A stretch of DNA of 64,000 nt from the NCBI RefSeq assembly GCF_023638055.1, contig NZ_JAKRVY010000012.1:1-64000 (forward strand), read 5' to 3'. The number at the start of each line of letters is the position of its first letter. Within the stretch, counting starts at the first letter, position 1. The stretch comes from Natranaeroarchaeum aerophilus. Lineage in GTDB: Archaea; Halobacteriota; Halobacteria; Halobacteriales; Natronoarchaeaceae. The notes beneath the pieces are model-generated. The model did not search any database and had not been told where the DNA came from. It was given only the letters and a program-made list of their open reading frames with translations. Positions 1 through 9,116 of this stretch are shown here, piece after piece. The translations under genes and the position numbers were made by a program.

Positions 1-339
1 AGACACAGTTCCAACACCCTGCTTCCTTCATTGAGAACGTTTCTATGACACGCTCCAGTCTAATTAAACCAAGTTGAGAAGTGAGCAAGTCGTAGTGAAG
101 TGATTCAGGCACTGGGTGATACATGTACAGCCTATATGTACCGATCACCATCTTCGAGGATTGGCTCTCAACCTCTGCAACATTCGCGCCCTGTATTCAG
201 CACGCAGTTCGTATCAGTTCTGAAGAATTGCAACGGAGCCTCTGTTCACGATATATGCGGTTGCAGTAGGGTGTACCGACTAGTAGTATTGTGGTTAATA
301 CACACAAGTGTTTTGAGTGGGACCATCGTACTAGCGATC
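1..339. other. Gene-poor left edge, no supported gene
   Basis: No convincing coding frame is seen in this stretch. It is more AT-rich than the neighbouring genes. An open frame runs through from position 100 into the thioredoxin gene, but its residues lack the acidic, GC3-rich character of the genes around it, so I treat it as upstream non-coding sequence. A TTAATA-like stretch near 294-300 could serve as the thioredoxin promoter. A decayed mobile element cannot be excluded. Confidence 0.5.
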
Positions 340-771
340 ATGAGCAGTGACGACGAACGAGAGCGGATCCGCGAACGGAAGAAAGAACGGCTGAAAGAAC
401 AACTCGGTGAAGATGACTCCACTGATAAGGACAGTACCGCCAGCGAAGGGACCCCAAGTACACCGATTCACGTCGACGGCTCGGCCGAATTCGAGGAGGT
501 AGTCGAGTCCAATCGGGTCGTACTGGTCGACTGTTACGCGGACTGGTGTGGTCCGTGTCAGATGATGGAACCGACGATCGACGCGCTGGCTGCGGAGACT
601 GACGCCGCGGTAGCGAAAGTGGACGTCGACGGCAACCAGCGACTCGCGGGACAGCTCGGTGCCCAGAGTATTCCAACCCTCCTGTTGTACGTCGATGGGG
701 AGCCTGTCGAACGACTGGTCGGCGCGAAAGACAGAGGAACACTCGAATCGCTGATCGAGCAGTATAGCTGA
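340..771 (+). CDS. Thioredoxin domain protein
   Basis: Predicted cytoplasmic thiol-disulfide oxidoreductase of 143 residues. The first ~40 residues are charged (many E, R, K) and unlike thioredoxin. The thioredoxin fold follows, with the active-site motif WCGPC near residue 70 and the cis-proline segment SIPTLLLY near residue 112. I chose ATG 340 over an in-frame start at 100 because the upstream part is not protein-like. Classical thioredoxins are ~105 residues, so the N-terminal extension is the notable difference; similar charged extensions are common in haloarchaea. It stands alone, followed by the MATE gene on the same strand after 144 bases. Family assignment is firm; the physiological substrate is unknown. 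Confidence 0.93.
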   Translation: MSSDDERERIRERKKERLKEQLGEDDSTDKDSTASEGTPSTPIHVDGSAEFEEVVESNRVVLVDCYADWCGPCQMMEPTIDALAAETDAAVAKVDVDGNQRLAGQLGAQSIPTLLLYVDGEPVERLVGAKDRGTLESLIEQYS

Positions 772-881
772 CGGCCCTCTCAGATACCCGGAATGAATCG
801 GGTGCTCCCTACCTGCAAGCCTGTGGAGTTCGTTCGACTTTTTTCCCACTCAGTGAGGGCCGCACCCATCGAAGAACAAAG

Positions 882-911
882 CCGTTTTTACGACTGACTG
901 ATTAGTCAGTC
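882..911. promoter_or_regulatory. TATA-like box plus perfect inverted repeat (operator candidate)
   Basis: A CGTTTTTA TATA-like stretch (884-891) lies about 27 bases before the GTG start at 916. Between them is a perfect 8-base inverted repeat, GACTGACT-gatt-AGTCAGTC (892-911), four bases before the start codon. A dyad between TATA box and start of a leaderless gene is where a dimeric repressor would block transcription. The 20-base spacing resembles TetR-type operators, but no TetR gene is nearby, so the regulator is unknown. Confidence 0.6.
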
Positions 912-915
912 ACCT

Positions 916-2358
916 GTGAATCGTCCTCCAAATCCGATCCGGCTCCTGATTCTCTGGATCGGGCTGGGGCTTGCCCGTGCCGGTCTGATCGACCGGGAGC
1001 GTGCCATTCAGACGACAGAACTCGCGTGGCCCCGGATCGTGACGGGTATCGCGCGGATGTCGAAAGGTGCGGTCGACGTCGCACTGGTTGGCGTCGCCGT
1101 TGGCACCTCGGCAGTTGCGGGTGTCGGCTTCGCCGGACCATTCTGGGGCCTCGCGTTCGCGCTTGGAGGCGGGGTCGCCGGCGGGACAATCGCACTTGTC
1201 TCCCAGCGATACGGTGCGGACGCCCACGACGAACTCGGCCTCGCAGTCCGGTCGAGTACCCTGCTCACGGTCGTGATCACGATTCCAGTCACCGTCGTAT
1301 TCTGGCTCGTCCCCCACGAACTCATTTCGATTATCTCCAGTAACGAGGCTGCGATCGACGAAGGGGCCCGGTATCTGCAGTATGTCGGGCTTGGCGTGCC
1401 GTTCGCGGCGCTCAACCTGGTCGGGAGTCGCACGCTCGTCGGGGCCGACGACGCGTATACTGCAATGTTGGTCCGTGCGGGCGGGGCGATTGCGAACATC
1501 ATTCTGAGTGTCGTCCTGATCTTCTGGCTGGGTATGGGTGTCGTCGGTGCGGCGTGGGGAACCGTACTTGCAAACGTCGCGGTGACCGCCACGTTCGCGA
1601 TGGGGCTCGTCTGGGGGCGCTTCCCGACGATGGGTGAGTTCCCAGTGCAGATCGATCCCACTGGCACCTACGTCGATCCCGGAACGCTCCACGATCTGGT
1701 CGAGATCGGTCTGCCCGTGGGTGCGCGCAACCTCGTCTGGACCGTCGCCGAGTTCCCGATGCTCGGCATCCTCGACATCTTCGGCGAGAACACGGTCGCC
1801 GCGTTCGTCATCGCCCGTCGGATCTGGGGCATCATGAACGCGCCGGGGTGGGGCTTCGGACTCGCCTCGTCAAGTCTCGTCGGACAGGCGCTCGGCAAGA
1901 ATGACGAGCGAACTGCGACCGCCTACGGCTACGATATCATCATCTTCTCGGTGGTGACCTACGCACTTTCGGCGGTCATTATCGCCATCTTCGCCGAGGA
2001 TCTGGTCGTCCTGTTCTCGGACGATCCGACGAGTGGCGAGATACCAATCGCGATCAATCTCGTCTATGCCGCCTGTGTTGCGGTCGTCTTCGCGGGCGTC
2101 TCCAGCGCCGCCGCAGGCCCACTCGACGCCAGCGGCGATACCCGCGTTCCGTTTCTTAGCCAGTTTATCGGTATGTTTGGCGTCGCCATCCCGCTGGCCT
2201 ACATCGGTGCCACAACTCCGCTCGGCTACTGGGGGCTGTATCTGGCCTTCCTCGCCGAAACCACGGTGCCCGCGGCGATCAACTACTGGCGGTTCCAGAC
2301 CGGCAAGTGGAAGGGAATTAGCGAGGCCTACCGTCCGGACGTCGCAGCGGATGACTGA
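916..2358 (+). CDS. MATE family multidrug efflux transporter
   Basis: Integral membrane protein of 480 residues, the usual MATE size, expected to have 12 membrane segments and to export cationic drugs or metabolites using a Na+ or H+ gradient. Two repeated halves can be seen, each beginning with a segment in which Gly/Ala-rich helices alternate with short charged loops (AGVGFAGPFWGLAFALGGG near residue 68; GWGFGLASSSLVGQALGKND near 305). The start is GTG 916, placed just after a TATA-like box and an inverted repeat that probably controls it. The downstream CBS gene begins 48 bases later and may be co-transcribed. Substrate cannot be predicted. A DinF-type relative is the main alternative within the same superfamily. 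Confidence 0.92.
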   Translation: MNRPPNPIRLLILWIGLGLARAGLIDRERAIQTTELAWPRIVTGIARMSKGAVDVALVGVAVGTSAVAGVGFAGPFWGLAFALGGGVAGGTIALVSQRYGADAHDELGLAVRSSTLLTVVITIPVTVVFWLVPHELISIISSNEAAIDEGARYLQYVGLGVPFAALNLVGSRTLVGADDAYTAMLVRAGGAIANIILSVVLIFWLGMGVVGAAWGTVLANVAVTATFAMGLVWGRFPTMGEFPVQIDPTGTYVDPGTLHDLVEIGLPVGARNLVWTVAEFPMLGILDIFGENTVAAFVIARRIWGIMNAPGWGFGLASSSLVGQALGKNDERTATAYGYDIIIFSVVTYALSAVIIAIFAEDLVVLFSDDPTSGEIPIAINLVYAACVAVVFAGVSSAAAGPLDASGDTRVPFLSQFIGMFGVAIPLAYIGATTPLGYWGLYLAFLAETTVPAAINYWRFQTGKWKGISEAYRPDVAADD

Positions 2359-2406
2359 CGCCCGTACCACCACAACACCTACACGCCGTCGGTCTGATAC
2401 TCCGCT

Positions 2407-2895
2407 ATGGTACGAACAGCCGCCTTCATGACCGAGCCGGTCGAGACCGTCCGCCGCGACGACCGGGTCGATGAGGTGCTCGAACGGCTCGCACAGGCCG
2501 ATTTCGAGGGGTTTCCGGTCGTCGACGACGACGAACGGGTCGTCGGCATCGTCACACAGACCGATCTGGTACGACTGTTCCGCAAGAAAGACCGCATCGT
2601 CTGGATCCCGATTGGTGTCCCGCCCTTTAGCGAAACGGTGACCTACGGCTTCGACCTTTCACTCGACGAACTCGATATCGGGATCGACGCGGCGAAAGCC
2701 GCCCGGAAACCCATCAGCGAGATCATGACCGAAGACGTCGTCACGGTTTCCCCCGATACTGAGCTCGATGAGATCGTCGTCCTGCTCACGGACGAGGATC
2801 GCGACATCAATCGCCTGCCGGTCGTCGAAGACGATCGGATCGTCGGCATCGTCACACGGGAGGACGCCCTGCGGGCGGTTCGGGACAACAGCTAG
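2407..2895 (+). CDS. CBS domain pair protein
   Basis: Small cytoplasmic protein of 162 residues made of two CBS domains (about residues 8-60 and 98-160) that together form a Bateman module, which usually binds adenine nucleotides or S-adenosylmethionine. Typical CBS signatures are visible: FPVVDDDERVVGIVTQTDL near residue 37 and LPVVEDDRIVGIVTREDAL near residue 138. No catalytic domain is fused to it, so it probably senses ligand and acts on a partner. It lies 48 bases downstream of the MATE exporter on the same strand. The partner is not revealed by context. Confidence 0.9.
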   Translation: MVRTAAFMTEPVETVRRDDRVDEVLERLAQADFEGFPVVDDDERVVGIVTQTDLVRLFRKKDRIVWIPIGVPPFSETVTYGFDLSLDELDIGIDAAKAARKPISEIMTEDVVTVSPDTELDEIVVLLTDEDRDINRLPVVEDDRIVGIVTREDALRAVRDNS

Positions 2896-2965
2896 GATCG
2901 GATTATCGATACTCCAGTCCGATAGGCAACTACTAACTAACCGTCGCTCCGGCCTGTATCCACGC

Positions 2966-3427
2966 ATGCCCGAGGATCGAGCGGCGGCACCGACCGATGA
3001 ACCGCGGACGCCGACAGCGGCGGATACCAGCGGGTACGGTATCACGATGACGTTTCTCGGCGGACTCCTTCTGGCGCTCGGTTACTACGGCGTGGTTGCG
3101 ATACAGGGTGGGCAGACCATCGGCGAGGCGCTCCCGGAGCCGTTCTACATTCTCGCGGTTGCCTTACTGTTCGTCATCGAGTTGCTGAACAGCCGCCACC
3201 TCGGATCACTTGGATTCCTCCGTGCCATCGCGTTCGCAGTGATCTACGGTGGAATGTTCGTCTTCGCCGTCGAAGGCGGGCAGTACATCTGGGACGATCC
3301 GTCTGTCGCGATTGAGGGCTACGTTGGGGTCTCCGTCTTCGCCGTTGCCATCGTCGTCGCCGCGCTGATCTACGTCGGCTATCTGGCCGTCATCGAGACA
3401 CGCGCCACTCGACGTGAGCAGGGGTAG
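2966..3427 (+). CDS. Conserved haloarchaeal membrane protein
   Basis: 153-residue protein with a ~25-residue polar N-terminus followed by four predicted membrane helices (around residues 29-48, 60-77, 85-103 and 118-142). Not recognised as a named family. I chose ATG 2966 because the N-terminus there is acidic and proline-rich, as in many haloarchaeal proteins, and upstream codons run through the intergenic region. Its stop codon touches the stop of nucS on the other strand with no gap. Function unknown. Confidence 0.7.
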   Translation: MPEDRAAAPTDEPRTPTAADTSGYGITMTFLGGLLLALGYYGVVAIQGGQTIGEALPEPFYILAVALLFVIELLNSRHLGSLGFLRAIAFAVIYGGMFVFAVEGGQYIWDDPSVAIEGYVGVSVFAVAIVVAALIYVGYLAVIETRATRREQG

Positions 3428-4174
3428 CTACTTGCGAGGAGTGAGCGAGACGAACTCCAGTCCGTTTCGCTCCAGTAGGTCCGCGGCCCGATCCGTGACC
3501 GATGGCGAGACGAGGATCCCCCGTATTTCGGCGTCGTCGTGTAGATCCCGTCGGAGCGCGTCGACGTATCGGTCGAGCTGGCCGACAGCGTCCGGACCGA
3601 CCCGTTTTCGCTTGAGCTCGACTGCGAGCGTCCGGCCGTCGGCGTCCTCGCCGAAGATATCGATCGCGCCCGCGGCCGTGTCGCGCTCGGTCGCCAGCGG
3701 GGTAAACCCGGGTTCGACAAGGTCCGGCTCCTCGAGGATCCGGTTTCGGAGGTCCTCCTCGGTGCCGTCAAGCGAGAGTTCAGTGGCGTCGTCCACGGCG
3801 AACGTCGAGACCTGACTGACCTGTTCGAACTCGACGGTGAGGCGTTCCTCGGGCGACGATCGCTCGCTTTCGATACGTAGTCTGTCCTCCTCCCTGCTGG
3901 CTTCGTGCGTACACCCCGGCGGTTGCCAGTTGACCGGCTGTTGGCCCTCGTCCGTGTGAACGAGGATCGAGCCGTCCGGCTTGCACATGACGTGGCGGTC
4001 GCCCAGCCCGAGCGTCGAGGACGCCCGGCCATCGTAGTCAACCTTGCATCGGCCAAAGAGTGTCACCAGTCGGTCGGTCTCGAACCCGTTCTCGACGACT
4101 GTTACGGCGGCGTCTAGCGAGGGATCAACGAGGGTGTCCACGCGAGCGTCCTGTCGTCCGTCGGCAGCAGTCAC
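3428..4174 (-). CDS. nucS: Endonuclease NucS (EndoMS), mismatch-specific
   Basis: 248-residue DNA endonuclease of the archaeal/actinobacterial NucS family, which cleaves mismatched or branched DNA and, in lineages lacking MutSL, provides mismatch repair, working with the sliding clamp. The N-terminal half is the dimerisation/DNA-binding domain. The C-terminal RecB-like nuclease domain is clear: GAIDIFGEDADGRTLAVELK near residues 167-186 holds the catalytic D and the ExK pair, followed by the RxxVGPDAVGQLDRYV segment. No clear clamp-binding PIP box ends the protein. Start is GTG 4174. Convergent with the preceding membrane protein gene with zero spacing. Confidence 0.93.
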   Translation of the reverse strand: MTAADGRQDARVDTLVDPSLDAAVTVVENGFETDRLVTLFGRCKVDYDGRASSTLGLGDRHVMCKPDGSILVHTDEGQQPVNWQPPGCTHEASREEDRLRIESERSSPEERLTVEFEQVSQVSTFAVDDATELSLDGTEEDLRNRILEEPDLVEPGFTPLATERDTAAGAIDIFGEDADGRTLAVELKRKRVGPDAVGQLDRYVDALRRDLHDDAEIRGILVSPSVTDRAADLLERNGLEFVSLTPRK

Positions 4175-4219
4175 TGACTGCGATAGCGTGTTCGCGAATA
4201 AAAACGATCCGTTCGGCGT

Positions 4220-4759
4220 TTAGAGGATTAGTCCTGGAAGTACCATCGCGACCCCCACGTACAGAGCGAGCGCGTAGATGAAGTCGAACCAAAAAAAGCT
4301 CAACACATGTGCCAGATAGATGATCAGGACGATCGGCAGTCCGATCAACGCGAGTGGGGAGGACCGATACTGCTGTTTCGTCTGCTGCCAGATCGACTGT
4401 GCATCGCCCGTGCTCGGAAACGCGTGTGCAGCGACGCTTACGCCGAGCCAGAGGACGATCCAGCCGGCGATCCCGGTATCGCTGATGCCCCCAGCACCAC
4501 CAGCGAGCAACGGAATCGTGGCGAACAGGGCGGCCGCAACGAGCGTATTCACCAGAAACGGTGCGACCCCGATCAGGTAGGTGGTTCGGTAGGACTCGGG
4601 TTCGGCGTGCAACACGTAGCCGGGGGGATCCCCAAGTTGGAAGTAACAGATCTCTACGATCGGAACGTCGGCCCACTCACACAGTTTGGCGTGTGTGTAC
4701 TCGTGGACGACGACGCCCGGGGCAGTGACGATCGTCAGTACCCAACCGATCAAAGACAT
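4220..4759 (-). CDS. M50-like membrane metalloprotease family protein
   Basis: 179-residue polytopic membrane protein with a zinc-protease motif HEYTH (HExxH) at about residues 19-23 inside the first hydrophobic segment, as in site-2-protease-like families. Three or four more hydrophobic segments follow (about 61-85, 92-110, 132-152, 157-178). A DxxP-type third zinc-ligand motif of classical M50 enzymes is not obvious; GDAQ near residue 118 is a weak candidate. It is shorter than classical S2P proteases and may belong to the DUF3267-type group. It lies 46 bases beyond nucS on the same strand. Substrate unknown. Confidence 0.75.
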   Translation of the reverse strand: MSLIGWVLTIVTAPGVVVHEYTHAKLCEWADVPIVEICYFQLGDPPGYVLHAEPESYRTTYLIGVAPFLVNTLVAAALFATIPLLAGGAGGISDTGIAGWIVLWLGVSVAAHAFPSTGDAQSIWQQTKQQYRSSPLALIGLPIVLIIYLAHVLSFFWFDFIYALALYVGVAMVLPGLIL

Positions 4760-4887
4760 ATTCTACAGGAGTAAGATGTATGATTTAATTGTATCCATTT
4801 TAATCAGATGATTGATTGCTGGACCAGTGGTCTTCGACGCAGGACAATCCACGGCAGTTTTGACGCCCCGCCGAGTAGCGATCGGTA

Positions 4888-6606
4888 ATGAACGACGAAC
4901 TCCGCGAACGGATCGAACAGGAGGTCGAAAAACACGCCCTTATCAACGCCGTCAAACACGACAGCGACGCGGACGTCGGCGCGATTATGGGTCCGCTAAT
5001 GGGCGAGAATCCCGAGTTCCGAGAGCACGGCGACGAAATCCCCGGAATCGCGGGCGGCGTCATCGCCGAAATTAACGGGCTCGCCGCGGACGAACGGCGG
5101 AATCGACTTGCCGAGGTTGCCCCCGACGAACTCGACGAACTGGAAAGCGAGGACGAGGAAGACGACCAGGTCCTGCCGGACCTACCCAACCCAGACGAGT
5201 TTGACGAGATCCGGATGCGCGTCGCCCCGAACCCGAACGGTCCGTGGCACATGGGTCACGCCCGGATGCCCGCCGTGATCGGGACGTACAAGGACCTCTA
5301 CGACGGCTGGTTCTGCGTCCGCTTCGACGATACCGATCCGGAGACCAAACGGCCGGACCTCGACGCCTACGACGAAATCCTCGACGCAATCGAGTATCTC
5401 GGCTTCGAGCCCGACGCTACCTACCGTGCCAGCGACCGGGTCGAGACCTACTACGAGCACGCCCGCGAACTCATCGAGCAGGGCGGCGCGTACACCTGCT
5501 CATGTTCCGGCGAGGAGTTCAGCGAACTGAAAAACGCAGGAGAGGCCTGCCCCCATCGGGACAAGGACGTCGAGACAGTACGCGAGGAGTTCGCCGACAT
5601 GGTCGCGGGCGAGTACGAGAGCGGCGAAATGGTACTGCGAGTCAAGACCGACATCGAGCACAAGAACCCCGCGCTCCGGGACTTCGTCGCGTTCCGGATG
5701 ATCGACACGCCCCACCCGCGCGAGGAGGCCAGCGAGTATCGTTGCTGGCCGATGCTCGACTTCCAGAGCGGGATCGACGATCATCTGCTCGGAATCACGC
5801 ACATCATCCGTGGGATCGACCTCCAGGACTCCGCGAAACGCCAGCGCTTCGTCTACGACTACTTCGACTGGGAGTATCCGGAGGTCGTCCACTGGGGCCA
5901 CGTCCAGATCGACGCCTACGACGTCCCGATGTCGACGTCCTCGATCAAGGAGCTGATCGACGAGGGCGAGCTCGACGGCTGGGCGGATCCGCGCGCACCG
6001 ACGATCGCCAGCGTCCAGCGACGCGGCATCCGCGGCGAGGCGATCACCGACGCGATGGTCGGACTCGGCACGTCGACGAGCAACGTCGATCTGGCGATGT
6101 CCAGCATCTATTCCAACAACCGCGACCTGATCGACGACGAGTCGGATCGGGCCTTCTTCGTACGCGACGGCGTCGAGGTCCCGCTCACCGGCTCGGGTCC
6201 AGAGGAGGCGACGCCGCCGATCCACCCCGACCACGAGGACCGCGGCACCCGCGAGATCCCGGTAGGACAGGCCGTCCTGATCGAACCCGAGGACCGACCG
6301 GACCACGAGGAGCGCGTCTGGCTGAAAGGTCTCGGCTGTGTCAAGTACACCCGGGACACCTTCCAGTTCACCGGCGACGACATCGACGCGGTCCGCGAGG
6401 AGGGCGTCGACGTCATCCACTGGGTCCCCGCCGACGCTTCGGTCCCTGTCCGGATGCGAACGATGGACGGCGACGTTACTGGTCACGCTGAACCCGGCTT
6501 TGTGGAGTACGACGTCGACGACGTGGTCCAGTTCGAGCGTATCGGGTTCGTTCGCGTCGACAAGGTCGAAGAAGACGAATCGGTCGTCTACTACGCGCAC
6601 CCCTGA
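4888..6606 (+). CDS. gltX: Glutamyl-tRNA synthetase, archaeal type
   Basis: 572-residue class I aminoacyl-tRNA synthetase of the archaeal/eukaryotic GlxRS type. It charges tRNA-Glu and, in archaea lacking GlnRS, also misacylates tRNA-Gln for GatDE. The HIGH motif appears as HMGH within RVAPNPNGPWHMGHARM (about residue 120), and the KMSKS equivalent is MSTSS near residue 351. An N-terminal archaeal extension of ~110 residues precedes the catalytic core, and the C-terminal half is the beta-barrel anticodon-binding region (WLKGLGCVKY near residue 477), as in GlnRS-like enzymes. Start ATG 4888 fits family length. The tRNA-Lys gene follows 75 bases downstream. Confidence 0.97.
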   Translation: MNDELRERIEQEVEKHALINAVKHDSDADVGAIMGPLMGENPEFREHGDEIPGIAGGVIAEINGLAADERRNRLAEVAPDELDELESEDEEDDQVLPDLPNPDEFDEIRMRVAPNPNGPWHMGHARMPAVIGTYKDLYDGWFCVRFDDTDPETKRPDLDAYDEILDAIEYLGFEPDATYRASDRVETYYEHARELIEQGGAYTCSCSGEEFSELKNAGEACPHRDKDVETVREEFADMVAGEYESGEMVLRVKTDIEHKNPALRDFVAFRMIDTPHPREEASEYRCWPMLDFQSGIDDHLLGITHIIRGIDLQDSAKRQRFVYDYFDWEYPEVVHWGHVQIDAYDVPMSTSSIKELIDEGELDGWADPRAPTIASVQRRGIRGEAITDAMVGLGTSTSNVDLAMSSIYSNNRDLIDDESDRAFFVRDGVEVPLTGSGPEEATPPIHPDHEDRGTREIPVGQAVLIEPEDRPDHEERVWLKGLGCVKYTRDTFQFTGDDIDAVREEGVDVIHWVPADASVPVRMRTMDGDVTGHAEPGFVEYDVDDVVQFERIGFVRVDKVEEDESVVYYAHP

Positions 6607-6681
6607 AGGGTATAACCGCTCGACGGAACGATTGACAAACGTAACGTATTTCACTGTACCCCGGCAACGTCGTGATACGTT

Positions 6682-6755
6682 GGGCCGGTAGCTCAGTCCG
6701 GCAGAGCGTCTGACTCTTAATCAGACGGTCGCGCGTTCAAATCGCGTCCGGCCCG
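6682..6755 (+). tRNA. tRNA-Lys (anticodon CUU)
   Basis: A complete cloverleaf of 74 nucleotides. The acceptor GGGCCGG (6682-6688) pairs with CCGGCCC (6748-6754), and the discriminator is G6755. The anticodon stem TCTGA/TCAGA encloses loop CTCTTAA with anticodon CTT. The T-arm contains GTTCAAATC. CCA is not encoded. Immediately downstream lies a ~114-base element that repeats the last 16 tRNA bases. Confidence 0.96.
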
Positions 6756-6869
6756 TTTTTGCCACGAACCACGGTGAGTGGCAAAACGGCAATAAGCGAT
6801 TTGAAGTAGACCAGAAAGGCGCAGCGAAGCGAGCATTTCTGGGCGTAGTTCACAATCGCGTCCGGCCCG
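6756..6869 (+). mobile_element. tRNA-linked structured element 1 (at tRNA-Lys)
   Basis: Element of unknown type. In order: perfect 9-base hairpin TTTTGCCAC (6757-6765) / GTGGCAAAA (6778-6786) with loop GAACCACGGTGA; GCGATTTGAA (6796-6805), the exact reverse complement of tRNA-Lys bases 6736-6745; a second hairpin CCAGAAA (6811-6817) / TTTCTGG (6836-6842) with GCGCAGCGAAG in its loop; then GTTCAC followed by AATCGCGTCCGGCCCG (6854-6869), an exact 16-base direct repeat of the tRNA 3' end (6740-6755). The same plan recurs after tRNA-Trp. It could be a site-specifically inserted miniature element or a structured pre-tRNA trailer. It has no coding capacity. From 6870 to 7019 nothing else is supported, though a GGAGCGAAGC-containing stretch there may be a decayed third module. 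Confidence 0.6.
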
Positions 6870-7019
6870 CTTTCTGCTTCGAGCAATTACGCGAGGAGCG
6901 AAGCGGTTAGAGCGATTCAAACTGGAAAACACCTGTTTCAGGCATGGGAGACACTCACTGCCAGATAATGGTTGGTAGACAAACATTATATACATGTACG
7001 TTATTATCTACTGACACTG

Positions 7020-7406
7020 ATGGGAACACACGGCCGACCGGCCTCGACGGAGCGTCGCTCTCTGACATCCGGTTCGGGTAAACGAACGAGCGAGATTATT
7101 CGTTTGCTCGCACCAAGGCGACGACAGAGGCTCGTCGCGATACTCGAAAAGCGACCGGCAACGATCGATCGACACGTGGTTGCTCGAACGCTCGTCACCG
7201 AGGAGTCCGACACGAACGTGCCAGGTTCCGCAGCTGTACAGCGTGTTGAGATCGACCTGCATCACAACCATCTCCCCGCACTCGACGAGGCGGGCGTCGT
7301 TCAGTACGACCCTGAACGGGGAACAGTACAGCTCCGCGATACCAGTCAAGTGAAACGAGTGCTCGCGATGGTCGACCGACAGCGCGGCTACTCTTCGGGG
7401 CTGTAG
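7020..7406 (+). CDS. DUF7344-like haloarchaeal protein
   Basis: 128-residue soluble protein with the pattern of the haloarchaeal DUF7344 family, which looks like a small winged-helix module: a helix (EIIRLLAPRRRQRLVAILEK), a second helix ending HVVARTLVTEES, then RVEIDLHHNHLPALDEAGVV and QYDPERGTVQL, the last resembling a wing. ATG 7020 is chosen because a TATA-like ATTATATA (about 6985-6992) sits ~30 bases upstream, giving a leaderless mRNA; the longer in-frame TTG start at 6972 would contain the promoter. Its 3' end overlaps the convergent guaB by 19 bases. A DNA-binding role is inferred only from fold resemblance. Confidence 0.7.
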   Translation: MGTHGRPASTERRSLTSGSGKRTSEIIRLLAPRRRQRLVAILEKRPATIDRHVVARTLVTEESDTNVPGSAAVQRVEIDLHHNHLPALDEAGVVQYDPERGTVQLRDTSQVKRVLAMVDRQRGYSSGL

Positions 7407-8878
7407 TTCGGTGCTTCGTCGGTGATGACGACGTCGTGTGCGTGGCTCTCTGCCTGGCCGGCGCTGGACACGCGGACGAACTCGGCGCGCTCTTTGAATT
7501 CGGGGATCGTCTCCGCACCGACGTAGCCCATCCCACTTTGCATACCACCGGTAAGCTGGTGGAGCTCGCTGGCGAGGCTTCCCTTGTACGGTTTGGCCGC
7601 CTCGACACCTTCGGGGACGTACTCTTCCTCATCGGGTTCTTCCTTCAGATAGCGGTTCTCCTCGCTATCGCCGCCTTTCATCGCGCCGACGCTACCCATC
7701 CCGCGGTACTGCTTGTACTTTTTGCCGTTCATCGTGATGACGCGGCCCGGTGCCTCGTCGGTGCCCGCGAAGTACGAGCCGAGCATGACGGCGTCCGCTC
7801 CTGCAGCAATGGCCTTGATCGCGTCGCCGGAGTACCGGATGCCACCGTCGGCGATGACTGGCACGTCGTGCTGACTGGCGACATCCGCAACCTGTGAAAC
7901 GGCAGTGATCTGGGGCATTCCCGCACCGCTCACGACGCGGGTGGTACAGATACTACCGGGACCGATTCCGACCTTGAGGCCGTCAGCGAAGCCGACGAGA
8001 TCCTCGGCGGCTTCACGAGTACCGATGTTCCCCACGACGACGTCCGCATCGACGCTCTCTTTGATCTCTTTTGCCCCCTCGACGACGTTCCGGTTGTGCG
8101 CGTGAGCACAGTCGATAAAGAGGACGTTCGCTCCTGCCTCGTCGGCCTTGATCGCTCGCTCCGTGCTGAACGGACCGACCGCGACACCACAGAGCAGCCG
8201 CCCCTCGTCGTCGCGTGCTGCGTTGTTGTATTCGCGGCGCTGGAGAATGCCCTGCATCGTGACGAGCCCGGTCAGGCGGTTCTGCTCGTCGACGACCGGG
8301 ACGCGTTCGATTTTGTGCTCGTACATCAGTTCGAGGGCTTCACGGGCAGTGACGTCTTCCGGCGCGGTGATGACCTCGTCGGTCATCGCCTCCTGGACTT
8401 CGTCACGTTCCCCGACTTCGAGATACGGGCGAATGTCGGTTCCACTGATGATTCCAAGCACTTCGTCGTCGTCGTTGACGACTGGCGCGCCGCTGACCCC
8501 TTCGGTCTCCATCAGCGCGTCGACGTCCCGGACGGTCTGCTCGGGTTCTGCGGTGACCACATCGCGGATGATCAGTTCGTCAGCTCGCTTCACTTGCGTG
8601 ATCTCGTGGACCATTCGGTCGTCGTCCATGTTCCGGTGGATGACACCGAGACCTCCCTGTCGGGCCATCTCGATCGCCAGTTCGCTCGTCGTCACCGTAT
8701 CCATCGCTGCCGAGAGGATCGGCACGTTCAGATCGACGTTGCGCGAGACGCGCGTCGAGAGGTCGGCCTCATCAGGTTCGACGGTGCTTTCTTTCGGCCG
8801 GAGCAATACGTCGTCGAACGTCAGCGCCTCTGGAACATCCAACTTCGAAGAGAAGTGCCCATTCGTATCGTTCGCCAT
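7388..8878 (-). CDS. guaB: Inosine-5'-monophosphate dehydrogenase
   Basis: 496-residue cytoplasmic enzyme that oxidises IMP to XMP with NAD+, the first committed step of GMP synthesis. The (beta/alpha)8 catalytic domain is interrupted by two CBS domains (about residues 95-210), the normal full-length arrangement. The catalytic loop [12 protein letters not shown] contains the active-site cysteine, and the flap SVGAMKGG and the [11 protein letters not shown] segment are intact. I chose ATG 8878 over an upstream start because the 22 extra residues are arginine-rich and not conserved-looking. It is transcribed alone; its 3' end overlaps the convergent DUF7344-like gene. Confidence 0.97.
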   Translation of the reverse strand: MANDTNGHFSSKLDVPEALTFDDVLLRPKESTVEPDEADLSTRVSRNVDLNVPILSAAMDTVTTSELAIEMARQGGLGVIHRNMDDDRMVHEITQVKRADELIIRDVVTAEPEQTVRDVDALMETEGVSGAPVVNDDDEVLGIISGTDIRPYLEVGERDEVQEAMTDEVITAPEDVTAREALELMYEHKIERVPVVDEQNRLTGLVTMQGILQRREYNNAARDDEGRLLCGVAVGPFSTERAIKADEAGANVLFIDCAHAHNRNVVEGAKEIKESVDADVVVGNIGTREAAEDLVGFADGLKVGIGPGSICTTRVVSGAGMPQITAVSQVADVASQHDVPVIADGGIRYSGDAIKAIAAGADAVMLGSYFAGTDEAPGRVITMNGKKYKQYRGMGSVGAMKGGDSEENRYLKEEPDEEEYVPEGVEAAKPYKGSLASELHQLTGGMQSGMGYVGAETIPEFKERAEFVRVSSAGQAESHAHDVVITDEAPNYSPEE

Positions 8879-9116
8879 GTTGTTGGTCCGTTTTGGTCGC
8901 CCAAAAACGTTGCGAGATGCCCCTCGTCTGGGTGAGCATATCACTCGATTGGCGACGAGCAGCTATCGAGCATAGCAGAGACGATGTGACCGATCGTCTA
9001 CCATACATTCGGACTGATATCCAACTCAATAACCTGTGTCGAATATACTGCTGAATTCGACATATGTGTACGGTCCTCACGCAACGTTTATCACTCGATC
9101 TGAACAATGATGATAT

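Noticed and set aside
5500..6654. 384-codon frame antisense to gltX
   Set aside because: A shadow of GC-rich coding sequence; gltX has full motifs in the other strand.
6717..6995. 92-codon open frame on the reverse strand through tRNA-Lys
   Set aside because: It is the antisense of the tRNA and its downstream element (reads AGRDLNARPSD, a common artefact of tRNA 3' ends).
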